Shown: positions 27,127 through 35,938 of the stretch, in pieces | Layout of the letters: each line of letters begins with the position of its first letter | Numbering within the stretch: the stretch's first letter is position 1 | Assembly: GCA_000803105.1 (NCBI GenBank) | Contig: JTDA01000017.1 | Location: forward strand, 1-64,000 | Length of the DNA stretch: 64,000 nucleotides | Reading direction: 5' to 3' | Source: Coprobacter secundus | GTDB lineage: Bacteria; Bacteroidota; Bacteroidia; Bacteroidales; Coprobacteraceae | The notes under the pieces: model-generated | Told to the model about the DNA's origin: nothing | Seen by the model: the letters and a program-made list of their open reading frames with translations, nothing else | The model's database searches: none | Made by a program: the position numbers and the translations under genes

Positions 27127-28092
27127 ATGACCATGAGTAAACCATATGTAGTTGGTATTGATATTGGTGGAACCAATACTGTATTTGGCATTGTAGATGC
27201 ACGTGGAACCATTATTGCCAGTGGTTCTATAAAAACTCAAAAGTATAATCAGGTAGAGGATTATGTTACAGACCTATATACTGAATTATCTCGTTTGTTG
27301 GAGCAAGAAAATGCAACAGATAAGATTATGGGTATAGGTGTAGGGGCACCTAATGGCAATTATTTTAATGGTACAATAGAGTTCGCACCCAATTTACCTT
27401 GGAAAGGGGTTATTCCTTTAGCCCAAATGTTGAGTGATCGTTTTGGAATACCGGTTTCTTTGACGAATGACGCAAACGCTGCTGCAATTGGAGAGATGAC
27501 TTACGGTGCAGCTCGAGGACTGAAAGATTTTATCATGATTACTTTAGGTACAGGCGTTGGGAGCGGTATTGTAATAAATGGACAATTGGTATATGGTCAT
27601 GATGGCTTTGCTGGAGAATTGGGGCATGTGATCATACGTCGTACAAATGGACGTCTCTGTGGATGTGGACGCACAGGATGTCTGGAAGCTTATACGTCAG
27701 CAACTGGAGTTGCCCGTACTGCGCGAGAGTTTCTTGAGATACGCAAAGATGATAGTTTATTACGTCAGATTCCAATTCAAGATATTACATCAAAAGATGT
27801 ATATGATGCAGCAGTAAAAGGAGATAAACTTGCATCAGAAATATTTGATTATACCGGAACTATTTTAGGTGAAGCGTTTGCTGATTTTGTAGCCTTTTCA
27901 AGCCCTAAAGCAATTATTCTTTTTGGTGGATTAGCAAAATCAGGAGATTTGATTATGAAGCCTATTTGTGAATCGATGGAGCGTAATATGTTGGCTATAT
28001 ATAAAGGCAAAGTTAAAGTAATGCTTTCTGAATTGAAGGAAAGCGATGCAGCTGTATTAGGTGCAAGTGCTTTAGGTTGGGAAGCTAAATAA
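27127..28092 (+). CDS. ROK-family sugar kinase (glucokinase/N-acylhexosamine kinase)
   Basis: ATP-dependent hexose kinase of 321 residues. Visible are the phosphate-binding DIGGTN near 12-17, DANAAAIGE, the ATP loop TLGTGVGSG and the zinc motif GRLCGCGRTGCLEAY of the ROK family. In Bacteroides fragilis a ROK kinase (RokA) phosphorylates N-acetylmannosamine/glucosamine made by the NanL-NanE route; the nan operon in this window has no kinase of its own, so this gene could supply that step. Glucose is an equally likely substrate. Starts at ATG 27127 or 27133. Confidence 0.88.
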   Translation: MTMSKPYVVGIDIGGTNTVFGIVDARGTIIASGSIKTQKYNQVEDYVTDLYTELSRLLEQENATDKIMGIGVGAPNGNYFNGTIEFAPNLPWKGVIPLAQMLSDRFGIPVSLTNDANAAAIGEMTYGAARGLKDFIMITLGTGVGSGIVINGQLVYGHDGFAGELGHVIIRRTNGRLCGCGRTGCLEAYTSATGVARTAREFLEIRKDDSLLRQIPIQDITSKDVYDAAVKGDKLASEIFDYTGTILGEAFADFVAFSSPKAIILFGGLAKSGDLIMKPICESMERNMLAIYKGKVKVMLSELKESDAAVLGASALGWEAK

Positions 28093-28118
28093 AAAGAAGT
28101 CAAAAATATTCTTAATAA

Positions 28119-28154
28119 AAAAGGAATGGTAATTGTAATATTACCATTCCTTTT
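28119..28154 (+). terminator. Terminator after the ROK kinase gene
   Basis: 15-bp arms (AAAAGGAATGGTAAT at 28119-28133; complement at 28140-28154) with a 6-nt loop and terminal T tract. Confidence 0.88.
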
Positions 28155-28290
28155 CTGTATAGTTTAATGTTCAATTTCCTTTTTTCATAAGAAAGTCTGG
28201 GTGTCTCAAAGAAAAGTAATTGATTTTGGTAAAAATAATTACAGGTAATCTGGTCAATGAAAAAAAATATTATTAAGATTTGCAATTTAA

Positions 28291-29451
28291 TTAAAAGTCT
28301 CCTATTGCTATAAGTTTGTTTTTTAATGGATTAGAGTACATTTCTAAGATTTTGTGTTTCAGGAAAGACTCATCCTTGTTAGGGATGTCTTTTATTTTAT
28401 TTATTTGTTGTTGTATATAATTCTCAAAGAGTTCTTTTTCCTCTTGTGTGTATTTGTCAATAAAGCGTTGGTCTTCATTTAATAAATCATAAGCTACGTA
28501 ATTTCCAGTATATATTTTGTAATTACTATGGATAGCTTTATCTATAATATGGGTAATTTCAGTGATTGTTTCTGCTTTTCCCAATTTATCGTTTATCAGA
28601 GCTAATTGTTTATTTATGGGAGAAGAGACAGCAAAGTGAATGTGCCCTTTATATCCGAGAAGACCTTTTTCCATACTTAAAAGATCATCATGAGGGGTTT
28701 TTTTGAAAGATGGATTATCTCTTTTAAGTTGAAATTCTCTGGCTTTCAGATAATCACATGGATCATATTCATAAGATATGGATACGGGGACAATGTTCAG
28801 ACTTGCAATATTACTTTTAAGATCACTTCCACCACCTAAATTGAACATTTTAATCATACTTTCCTGTGTTCGGTCATCAGAATCTTTTGCGCGACCCTCT
28901 CTTTGGGCTATCCATAGAGATTGATGTTTTATTTTAATGGCAAAATGAATGTAATTTGACAGACGCTTTGATACTTCAAGCATTTTGCGCACAGGAACAT
29001 TCCGGTTGACGATGACGCTTTTGTTGATTCGTACCAAGTTAGATATCCAAGGATAAATGAGCAAATTATCTCCGATAGCTACTTCACTGGTATCAAATCC
29101 ATTTTCAAGAAGCATAACATTCAAAAACGAAGCATCGAGAATGATGTCTCTATGATTTGACATGTATGTGTAGCTTTCTGAAGGACTTAAATTTTCAAAA
29201 CCAGAGCCATCTACTCCGGAAGAAGATGCATGTATCAATTGATATAAAAAGGGTACGGCCAATTTGTCTTGAAAATCTTTCTTCGAATGACAAGAAAGCA
29301 TTTGATTACAAAATTTATTGTAATCGACATCAGGTATGATGTATTTGACGGCATGTTCAAATCCTTTTTCTGAGATGATTGACGGAATAATTTCCGGAAC
29401 TTCTTCATCGTAAAAAGGTCTGATTTCATCAAAATCAAAAAGCTGTTTCAT
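28291..29451 (-). CDS. PlsC-like acyltransferase
   Basis: A 386-residue protein of the glycerophospholipid acyltransferase group. The catalytic His/Asp block is MSNHRDIILDASF (H100), followed by GDNLLIYPWI..LVRINKSVIVNRNV and WIAQREGRAKDSDDRTQ, which match the substrate-binding blocks of PlsC/PlsB enzymes. No clear transmembrane helix. It probably acylates lysophosphatidate or a related lipid; acyl-ornithine synthesis is another possibility. Last gene of the PASTA-rluD-ddl operon, 21 nt after ddl. Confidence 0.75.
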   Translation of the reverse strand: MKQLFDFDEIRPFYDEEVPEIIPSIISEKGFEHAVKYIIPDVDYNKFCNQMLSCHSKKDFQDKLAVPFLYQLIHASSSGVDGSGFENLSPSESYTYMSNHRDIILDASFLNVMLLENGFDTSEVAIGDNLLIYPWISNLVRINKSVIVNRNVPVRKMLEVSKRLSNYIHFAIKIKHQSLWIAQREGRAKDSDDRTQESMIKMFNLGGGSDLKSNIASLNIVPVSISYEYDPCDYLKAREFQLKRDNPSFKKTPHDDLLSMEKGLLGYKGHIHFAVSSPINKQLALINDKLGKAETITEITHIIDKAIHSNYKIYTGNYVAYDLLNEDQRFIDKYTQEEKELFENYIQQQINKIKDIPNKDESFLKHKILEMYSNPLKNKLIAIGDF

Positions 29452-29472
29452 TGCAAAAATAATATTTCAACT

Positions 29473-30474
29473 TTATCTTTTTACTACTGTATTATGTGTC
29501 AATTCATTTTCAATAATATCGGTCATTACCTCTTTAATGTCGATACCCATGGCTTTTACTTGTTGTGGAATGAAACTTGTTTCTGTCATTCCGGGAGTAG
29601 TATTTACTTCAAGTAAATAGGGTTCTTCGCCTATGATAATATAATCAACACGAATGATTCCTTTACAACCAATAATATCATAGATACGAGAAGTCATTTT
29701 TTGCACTTTCTCTGTTATTGCTTGGGATAATCGAGCCGGAGTTATTTCTGAGGCCTTTGATGCTGTATATTTTGCCTCATAATCAAAGAACTCATTCTTA
29801 CTTATTACCTCTGTAATAGGAAATACAATATCATGCTCTCGTGTTTTGTAACATCCGCAAGTTATTTCAGTTCCTGACATAAATGACTCGATAATAACTT
29901 CTCCTCCTTCTTTAAAAGCGAGTTGAATAGCTGGTTGAATCTGGTCATTTTCCTTGACTTTTGTGGTACCAAAACTTGACCCACCCACATTGGGTTTTAT
30001 AAAACAAGGCAGCCCGATTTTTTCTATAACCTCTTCGTTACTTATCGATTCGCCATTGCGCAATAATACAGATTGGGCAATGGGAAACCCGAATGATTGT
30101 AAATAATGATTACATATATATTTATTGAACGTCAAAGCTGATGCTAATACTCCACATGAAGAATATGGCATGCCTATCAGATCAAAGTATCCTTGTAAAA
30201 GACCGTTTTCACCCGGTGTACCATGTATTGTTATGTAGGCAAAATCAAATATATGTTTTTTACCTTCAAAGCAAAAACTGAAATCATTCTTGTCTATTTT
30301 TACTGTTGTTTCATCAGGCAATTCTACATGCCAATCATTTTTGGATAATTTCACTATATATGCATCGTACCGTTTGGTATCTAAAAAAGAATAAATACCT
30401 TTTGCACTTCTGTTTGAAACAACTATCTCCGATGAGTCTCCACCGGCGACAATAGCAATTTTTCGCTTGTCCAT
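29473..30474 (-). CDS. ddl: D-alanine--D-alanine ligase
   Basis: ATP-grasp enzyme making the D-Ala-D-Ala dipeptide of peptidoglycan. Its 333 residues carry the N-terminal GGDSSE nucleotide-fold start, the central ATP-grasp region (GLPCFIKPNVGGSSFG) and the C-terminal metal/substrate motif EVNTTPGMTETS. It lies 51 nt downstream of rluD in an operon. Confidence 0.95.
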   Translation of the reverse strand: MDKRKIAIVAGGDSSEIVVSNRSAKGIYSFLDTKRYDAYIVKLSKNDWHVELPDETTVKIDKNDFSFCFEGKKHIFDFAYITIHGTPGENGLLQGYFDLIGMPYSSCGVLASALTFNKYICNHYLQSFGFPIAQSVLLRNGESISNEEVIEKIGLPCFIKPNVGGSSFGTTKVKENDQIQPAIQLAFKEGGEVIIESFMSGTEITCGCYKTREHDIVFPITEVISKNEFFDYEAKYTASKASEITPARLSQAITEKVQKMTSRIYDIIGCKGIIRVDYIIIGEEPYLLEVNTTPGMTETSFIPQQVKAMGIDIKEVMTDIIENELTHNTVVKR

Positions 30475-30525
30475 TTTTATTACAATATAAATTTACCTAT
30501 AAATTTTAAATAAGCCTATAGTCTT

Positions 30526-31602
30526 TCAGTAAATTTCTCTGTTAGACATATAATTTCTCCATTTTTCTATTAGTTTTGACATATCTTCAGGTATATTAGA
30601 ATCGAAAAAAAGCTCTTTGCCTGTACGAGGATGGATAAAACCTAACGTTTTGGCGTGTAAAGCTTGTCTAGGACATATGTCAAAACAGTTATTTACAAAT
30701 TGTTTGTATTTTGAGAACGTTGTCCCTTTTAGAATTTCATTTCCTCCATAACGAGCATCATTGAATAATGGATGACCGATATATTTCATGTGAACTCTGA
30801 TTTGGTGGGTTCTACCTGTTTCAAGCCGGCATTCAACGACTGATACATAGCCCATTCTTTCAAGAGTTGTATAGTGTGTAACTGCCGTTTTCCCATAATC
30901 TCCATCAGAAAATACTGTCATTTGTAGTCGGTCTTTAAGGCTGCGACCGATATTTCCTTCTATTCTTCCGTGATCTTCGGCCATATTGCCCCATACGATA
31001 GCAACATATTTGCGTTGTGTTGTTTTATTGAAAAATTGTAGGCCAAGATGCGTTTTTGCTTCAGGCGTTTTTGCAATAACTAAAAGTCCAGATGTATCTT
31101 TGTCAATTCGGTGTACTAAACCCAGACGAGGATCTGAAACGTCAAATGTCGGACTGTTACGGAAATAAAATGCCAGGGCATTGACCAAAGTTCCAGTATA
31201 GTTGCCATGTCCTGGATGTACAACTAGCCCCGCAGGTTTATTTACTACCAATACATCATCGTCTTCATAGACTATATTAAGAGGTATATTTTCTGGAATA
31301 ATTTCAAGTTCGTAGCGAGGTCGGTCCATTACGACCGATACAATATCGTAGGGTTTTACCTTGTAATTCGATTTTACGGGATTTCCATTTACAAGGATGC
31401 ACTTGGCTTCGGCTGCTTGTTGTATTCGATTACGTGAGGCATTTTCGATTCTAGCAGTTAAGAATTTATCTACTCGTAGCAGATTTTGTCCCTTATCTGC
31501 GACAAATCTGAAATGTTCGTAGAGTTCATTCCCTTCTTCGTCAGTGAATTCATTGTCATCAGGGAGGATATTTGTTAATTTATCTAATTCTTCCTTCATC
31601 AT
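30526..31602 (-). CDS. rluD: RluA/RluD-family pseudouridine synthase
   Basis: Modifies uridines of large-subunit rRNA. An N-terminal S4 domain (LRVDKFLTARIENASRNRIQQAA) is followed by the RluA catalytic domain with GLVHRIDKDTSGLLVIAK (catalytic Asp) and GRTHQIRVHM. About 358 residues. I place the start at ATG 31602, which overlaps the TGA of the PASTA gene (ATGA); an upstream GTG at 31611 is also possible. Confidence 0.92.
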   Translation of the reverse strand: MMKEELDKLTNILPDDNEFTDEEGNELYEHFRFVADKGQNLLRVDKFLTARIENASRNRIQQAAEAKCILVNGNPVKSNYKVKPYDIVSVVMDRPRYELEIIPENIPLNIVYEDDDVLVVNKPAGLVVHPGHGNYTGTLVNALAFYFRNSPTFDVSDPRLGLVHRIDKDTSGLLVIAKTPEAKTHLGLQFFNKTTQRKYVAIVWGNMAEDHGRIEGNIGRSLKDRLQMTVFSDGDYGKTAVTHYTTLERMGYVSVVECRLETGRTHQIRVHMKYIGHPLFNDARYGGNEILKGTTFSKYKQFVNNCFDICPRQALHAKTLGFIHPRTGKELFFDSNIPEDMSKLIEKWRNYMSNREIY

Positions 31603-32228
31603 TCTAACCACTCTTCATCAATTACCGGAGCTTCAACTTCAATAGAATCTGAGTCGGATATAAATGTTGGTTGCATATATCCATCACCAACTTTTAATGT
31701 TAATTGAGCGTCGGCAGGCAATTTTGTACCCTTCTCAACAGGATGACCTTTATAATATATTTCAATTACAAGATCTTTATATTCAGATGTGATATATTCC
31801 GTTGAAGGTTCTGGGAATCCCATTCCAGTAATAAATGCTATTGCTTGTCGTTGAGACATATCTTTCACATCTGGAACGGCAATTTTTCGAGGTGAACGGG
31901 CATTAACTGTAACAAAAATGATACGATTTTCCTTAACTTTCGAACCTTCTTGTGGAGTTTGGTCTATGATGCTTCCTGGGATAGCACCTGAAACATATAT
32001 CGAATCTATTATTTCACATTTTAAATTGTATCGTGCTAATAACGGTACAGCATCTTCTATAAACATTTTTTCTATATTAGGGACATTTATGGCATGTCCA
32101 TGGCGAGTGTATCTATTAAGCCCGAATAATAGAGTCGCTAATAGTATTAATGCTACTAGAGATATTAGTAAAAGAGTTCTTATGATGAGGTGATTCCTCA
32201 AAAAATCTATCAATCTTTTCACCGTCAT
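31599..32228 (-). CDS. PASTA-domain membrane protein
   Basis: A 209-residue protein: basic cytoplasmic head, one transmembrane helix at about 15-37 (TLLLISLVALILLATLLFG), then two PASTA repeats (about 47-110, NVPNIEKMFIEDAVPLL; about 113-185, VPDVKDMSQRQAIAFI). PASTA domains bind muropeptides or peptidoglycan. No kinase or penicillin-binding domain is present. Operon with rluD (4-nt overlap) and ddl supports a cell-wall role. Confidence 0.88.
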   Translation of the reverse strand: MTVKRLIDFLRNHLIIRTLLLISLVALILLATLLFGLNRYTRHGHAINVPNIEKMFIEDAVPLLARYNLKCEIIDSIYVSGAIPGSIIDQTPQEGSKVKENRIIFVTVNARSPRKIAVPDVKDMSQRQAIAFITGMGFPEPSTEYITSEYKDLVIEIYYKGHPVEKGTKLPADAQLTLKVGDGYMQPTFISDSDSIEVEAPVIDEEWLE

Positions 32229-32250
32229 TATGTTAAGTACATAGGAAGGG

Positions 32251-32281
32251 CAAAGATAAGTATTTTCATTTTGTTTTACAA
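32251..32281 (-). promoter_or_regulatory. Promoter of the PASTA-rluD-ddl operon
   Basis: On the minus strand TTG (32281-32279), 20-nt spacer, TATCTTTG (32258-32251), about 23 nt before the PASTA gene start. Full consensus match. Confidence 0.65.
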
Positions 32282-32406
32282 TTGGCTTTTCATTTTATTC
32301 ATAAGACGATGCTTGTCAGTTGCGTGTATGTTTAGTTAGATGAGTATGTAACTTTGGGAAAAATAAAATTTTCTTAGCCTTGATTCTTTAAAAAATCTAA
32401 TATACA

Positions 32407-32437
32407 TTGATAATAAAAGGTAAAACTTGTACATTTG
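32407..32437 (+). promoter_or_regulatory. Promoter of the coiled-coil protein gene
   Basis: TTG (32407-32409), 20-nt spacer, TACATTTG (32430-32437), 66 nt before the ATG at 32504. Confidence 0.55.
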
Positions 32438-32503
32438 TGGCCATTAAGCCTTTGTCTGTAAATCAGTAGGCCGAATCTAAGAAGTTGGTAAACCGGACTG
32501 GAT

Positions 32504-33397
32504 ATGAAGAAAAATTCTGTAACATGGATTATTATTACTGTTGTGTTGGCCGTTATTTTAGCCATTGCAGCTTATTTTATTTTCCGCCAGCATAAAGAGA
32601 TGGAGGAATTTAAAACTCGAGTAGAAATGGAGAAAGAAAGAGATGCTCTTGAGAGAGAGTATGCTGACTTGGCACTTCAGTATGATCAGTATGAAGGAGG
32701 AAAATTATTGATAAATAATGATTCTTTGGTTGAAAAACTTGATGCTGAAAAGATGAAAGTTCAGCGGTTGCTTGAGGAACTTCGGACTGTTAAGTCTACA
32801 AATTCGGCTCGGATTAATGAATTGAAAAAGGAATTAGCAACGTTGAGGAATGTAATGAGAAATTATATTATACAGATTGATTCGCTTAATTCTTTGAATG
32901 AAAAACTCGTTAAGGAGAATAAAACTGTTACCAGAAAATATCAAGAAGCATCTCAGGCTGCGTCCCGTTTACAAAAAGATAAAGAACAGTTAAGCCATAA
33001 AGTAACTTTGGCATCGAAACTTGATGCGGTAGGGATAACGGTCACATCTATAAATGGTAGGGGAAAAACTGTTTCCAAAATTAGTAGGACAGAACAACTG
33101 AAAATTTGTTTTGCTCTTGCTAAAAATGTAACGGCTGAGGTTGGTGAAAAGTATATTTATATACGTATAGTGAAACCGGATGGTGATGTATTGGTAAAAG
33201 ATCGTAATGCTCTTTTTCACTATGAAGATAGTGATATAAATTATTCGAGTCGTAAACTAATAGAATATACAGGAGAGGAAATGAACTTGTGTATATATTG
33301 GCCGGTAGAAGAGTTTTTATATCCAGGCGATTACCGAGTTGATATTTTTGCAGATAATTATCTTATAGGAAGTCGTAATTTTGAGTTGAAAAAATAA
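32504..33397 (+). CDS. Membrane-anchored coiled-coil protein, unknown function
   Basis: No family recognised with certainty. The 297 residues show a short cytoplasmic head, one transmembrane helix (about 7-26, VTWIIITVVLAVILAIAAYFI), a long charged coiled coil (about 30-165, rich in Glu, Lys, Leu), and a globular C-terminal domain (about 166-297) with predicted beta strands (EKYIYIRIVKPDGDVLV). Similar proteins occur in other Bacteroidales. Topology suggests a periplasmic domain. It stands alone, with its own promoter and terminator. A structural or cell-division role is possible but unproven. Confidence 0.75.
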   Translation: MKKNSVTWIIITVVLAVILAIAAYFIFRQHKEMEEFKTRVEMEKERDALEREYADLALQYDQYEGGKLLINNDSLVEKLDAEKMKVQRLLEELRTVKSTNSARINELKKELATLRNVMRNYIIQIDSLNSLNEKLVKENKTVTRKYQEASQAASRLQKDKEQLSHKVTLASKLDAVGITVTSINGRGKTVSKISRTEQLKICFALAKNVTAEVGEKYIYIRIVKPDGDVLVKDRNALFHYEDSDINYSSRKLIEYTGEEMNLCIYWPVEEFLYPGDYRVDIFADNYLIGSRNFELKK

Positions 33398-33412
33398 ATA
33401 TGAGAAAAAGTC

Positions 33413-33440
33413 AAAAACGCTTATGTAAATAAGCGTTTTT
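33413..33440 (+). terminator. Terminator after the coiled-coil protein gene
   Basis: AAAAACGCTTA (33413-33423) pairs with TAAGCGTTTTT (33430-33440) around a 6-nt loop; T tract follows. Confidence 0.9.
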
Positions 33441-33599
33441 TTATTATAGATTAAATAATGTATTGTAACCAGACTATTGTATTTCTGTATTCTTAAAAAA
33501 TAACAGTATATTTTTATTCCGTATATTTGATTATCCCCTCTTATATTGCCATCTTTACCTTGTTAGCTGATTCTTTTTGATTAATAAATTTGTGTGTCT

Positions 33600-33905
33600 A
33601 TGAATGAAGAAAAACTGCTGTTTATAAAAATTGCTGATTTGAGAAAGAAACTCAAAAGAAATCGGAGTGTTGGTACAGATGGTAAGTCAGGGAAATGATT
33701 TGTTGTTTGTTGCTACGGATAGGAAGGTAATGAATTTACCGGCAATAGGGAAAAGTATGACTTTTGAAGTTGTCGGAATATGAAATTTCAGCATGATGAG
33801 ACTCATAATCATAGTCCGTTAATTGGCCAGATGGATGATGAATGGTTTATAATCCGAATGTACTCTCAAAAAATATTGTTAAGGGTATTTTGCCTGATGT
33901 TATAA
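33600..33905 (+). pseudogene. Eroded C-terminal remnant resembling a KamA-family radical SAM protein
   Basis: Three short frames on one strand follow one another: 33600-33698 (MNEEKLLFIKIADLRKKLK), 33679-33783 (KVMNLPAIGKSMTFEVVGI) and about 33785-33905 (FQHDETHNHSPLIGQM). Joined, the latter two look like the C-terminal tail that I recall for KamA (lysine 2,3-aminomutase-like) proteins of Bacteroidales, with NLPxxGKSxTFxVxGI and FxHDxTxNHSP motifs. The radical SAM core is absent. This is inferred from motif memory and needs a database check. It fills most of the 560-nt gap before the nan operon. Confidence 0.45.
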
Positions 33906-33916
33906 CAAGAAAAAAT

Positions 33917-33952
33917 AATCTCACTTTCATGTTCAAACAAAAAAGTGAGATT
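33917..33952 (-). terminator. Terminator of the nan operon
   Basis: Perfect 11-bp inverted repeat AATCTCACTTT (33917-33927) and AAAGTGAGATT (33942-33952); on the minus strand it is followed by ATTTTTTCTTG. It begins 10 nt after the stop of the creatininase-like gene. Confidence 0.88.
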
Positions 33953-33961
33953 AAATAAGGA

Positions 33962-34723
33962 TTAATATAACTTATGTTTTGTAATGTCAATAAATAGGTC
34001 TGCTAATTTTTCAATTACAGCATGGGCGTAATCTCTCCCTTTTTCAACAGAAGCCTTTCTGGGATCTCCTATGCCACTGTCAGTGGAAGCTTTGTCCCAG
34101 TGACGGGGAGTCCAAGCAATTTTTTTATTTAGAGATGGAATTGCAAAATTTTTGACTTCTCCATTACCAGCTTCATTAAGTTTTACCAATTCGGGATGAT
34201 AATACATCATAACTGATGTTTCTGATTCTCCGGCATGGTCATCTATCTCTGCTTCAAAAAAGTCTTTTCCGGAAATAATTTCGAACCAGTTAGTTGCCAG
34301 TATGAGAAAATCCGGATAGTCTATATACAAGTCGCGTATCATGCCTTTGAAGTCATTTCCTCCATGGCCACCTAAAATAACTAAACGTCGTATTCCTTGG
34401 TTGTATAAGGATGCAGCGATATCTTCTAAAATGTATTGACGGGTGATTTGTCGTGTATGTATACAAAATGGCAAATCTCGTTGTCCGGGATTATGTGCTC
34501 CGAAAGGAACAGGAGGCATTACCATGCAATGAATTCCCGCACGTTCTCTTGCTAACTGGGCTGCATCGACAGCTATATCATGAGGCAGAATGCAGTCAGT
34601 AAGATAGGGCAAGTGAAAATTGTGAGGTTCTATTGCTCCCCATGGCAATATGACAACATCATATTTTTCATCTTTTGTTTTTCCGTAACATGAGATTGTG
34701 AGATCAATTTTTTTTCTATCCAT
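33962..34723 (-). CDS. Creatininase-family amidohydrolase in the nan operon
   Basis: A 253-residue metal-dependent hydrolase. Family metal ligands are present: E32 and H34 in GAIEPHNFHLP, D43, H120 in LGGHGGND, and the Glu of HAGESETS near 166. Family members open cyclic amides or lactones or remove formyl groups (creatininase, IolN, ArfB, MftE). It is the last gene downstream of nanT, nanL and nanE, with a 33-nt gap. A role in processing a sialic-acid lactone, lactam or modified acyl group is my inference; the substrate is not known. Confidence 0.78.
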   Translation of the reverse strand: MDRKKIDLTISCYGKTKDEKYDVVILPWGAIEPHNFHLPYLTDCILPHDIAVDAAQLARERAGIHCMVMPPVPFGAHNPGQRDLPFCIHTRQITRQYILEDIAASLYNQGIRRLVILGGHGGNDFKGMIRDLYIDYPDFLILATNWFEIISGKDFFEAEIDDHAGESETSVMMYYHPELVKLNEAGNGEVKNFAIPSLNKKIAWTPRHWDKASTDSGIGDPRKASVEKGRDYAHAVIEKLADLFIDITKHKLY

Positions 34724-34756
34724 GTTGAATTTATTAAAAAAGTAAAGAAGCTTATC

Positions 34757-35926
34757 TTATTCTGAACAAAGAGTATGGCTGAGTATCATCATTCGAGGAA
34801 TATGGAAAGGACCTTTAAAAAGATTCCCTTTTGCTGGTTGGGCAATTGAGCCATCTCGGTGTAGATATCCATACCATTCACCATATTCTTTGTCCGGAAA
34901 ATGAGAATATGTCCATTCGCTGATTTGTTTGTGCATTGATAAATATTTTTCATCATAAGAGGCTCGGTAAGCATAAAGTGTTGCAATGATAGCTTCAGTT
35001 TGTGGCCACCAAAATTTCATGTCTTGGGAATAATCTTGTGAAGGAAAATTTTTGCAGTCACGAAAGTTAATGATACCTCCATATTCTTTATCCCATCCCC
35101 AAGACCATGACCAATCAAGAATTTGAAGCCCCAAAGATATCAGATCTTTATTCCAGTTGCGAAATTTAGCTTCTTCCAAGATAAACCATGCCGTTTCAAT
35201 GCAATGGCCGGGATTGATTGTCCGTCCGTTGCATGTGTCAATGAATTCCCCGTTTGGCCCGACCATTTCAAGCAAAGCATTAAATTCTGGATGGATAAAG
35301 TATGTTCGGATAGCTGATATGGATTCCTCTATCTGTTGGTCTAGTACCGGATCTGGAATGGCTGCACGGATGCGAGATGCTGTGTTTATGAGAATCATAG
35401 TTATAGAATGACCTTGAGCTTGCAAAGTTGGTAGATATTTAGGCTCTAAAAATCCCGGGGTAGATAGGAATCTTTTGATGCGCATAAATAGCTCTAAAGC
35501 TTTTGTTGCATATTCTTTTTCTCCAGATGCAATGGCGTATTCAGACATCGCAATAGCAGCGAAACATTCAGAAAATACATAGCGTCGTTGGCGAAGAGGA
35601 ATTCCATCTTCTGTTACTTCGAAATATAGATGTCCATGAGCATCTATACAATGGGCTTCGATGAAGTCTATGCAACTTTTTGATGCGGCTAACCAGTCTG
35701 GATTTTTTTCTATGTAATTGTAAGCATAAGCAGCGATAAATCCAAAACGTCCTTGGAACCATACAGATTTAGTTGTATCCATTAAACGACCCTCTCGGTC
35801 AAGGCATGTATATATGCCACCATATTTATGATCAAGACCATACTTTAGCCAGAAAGGCATAATATTTTCTGTAAGATCTTTCCGATAGATTGCTGCCCAT
35901 GATTTTAAATAATCTGTAGCTTTCAT
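34757..35926 (-). CDS. nanE: AGE-type N-acylglucosamine 2-epimerase
   Basis: Converts N-acetylmannosamine to N-acetylglucosamine (AGE/renin-binding-protein family, alpha6/alpha6 barrel). The 389 residues show the barrel motifs GRFGFIAAYAY near 60, INPGHCIETAWFILEEA and KFWWPQTEAIIATLYAY. Bacteroidota use this AGE type instead of the ManNAc-6-phosphate epimerase of E. coli, so the sugar is epimerised before phosphorylation. Directly downstream of nanL (12-nt gap). Epimerisation of another 2-keto sugar cannot be ruled out. Confidence 0.85.
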   Translation of the reverse strand: MKATDYLKSWAAIYRKDLTENIMPFWLKYGLDHKYGGIYTCLDREGRLMDTTKSVWFQGRFGFIAAYAYNYIEKNPDWLAASKSCIDFIEAHCIDAHGHLYFEVTEDGIPLRQRRYVFSECFAAIAMSEYAIASGEKEYATKALELFMRIKRFLSTPGFLEPKYLPTLQAQGHSITMILINTASRIRAAIPDPVLDQQIEESISAIRTYFIHPEFNALLEMVGPNGEFIDTCNGRTINPGHCIETAWFILEEAKFRNWNKDLISLGLQILDWSWSWGWDKEYGGIINFRDCKNFPSQDYSQDMKFWWPQTEAIIATLYAYRASYDEKYLSMHKQISEWTYSHFPDKEYGEWYGYLHRDGSIAQPAKGNLFKGPFHIPRMMILSHTLCSE

Positions 35927-35938
35927 AATGTGTGAGAT

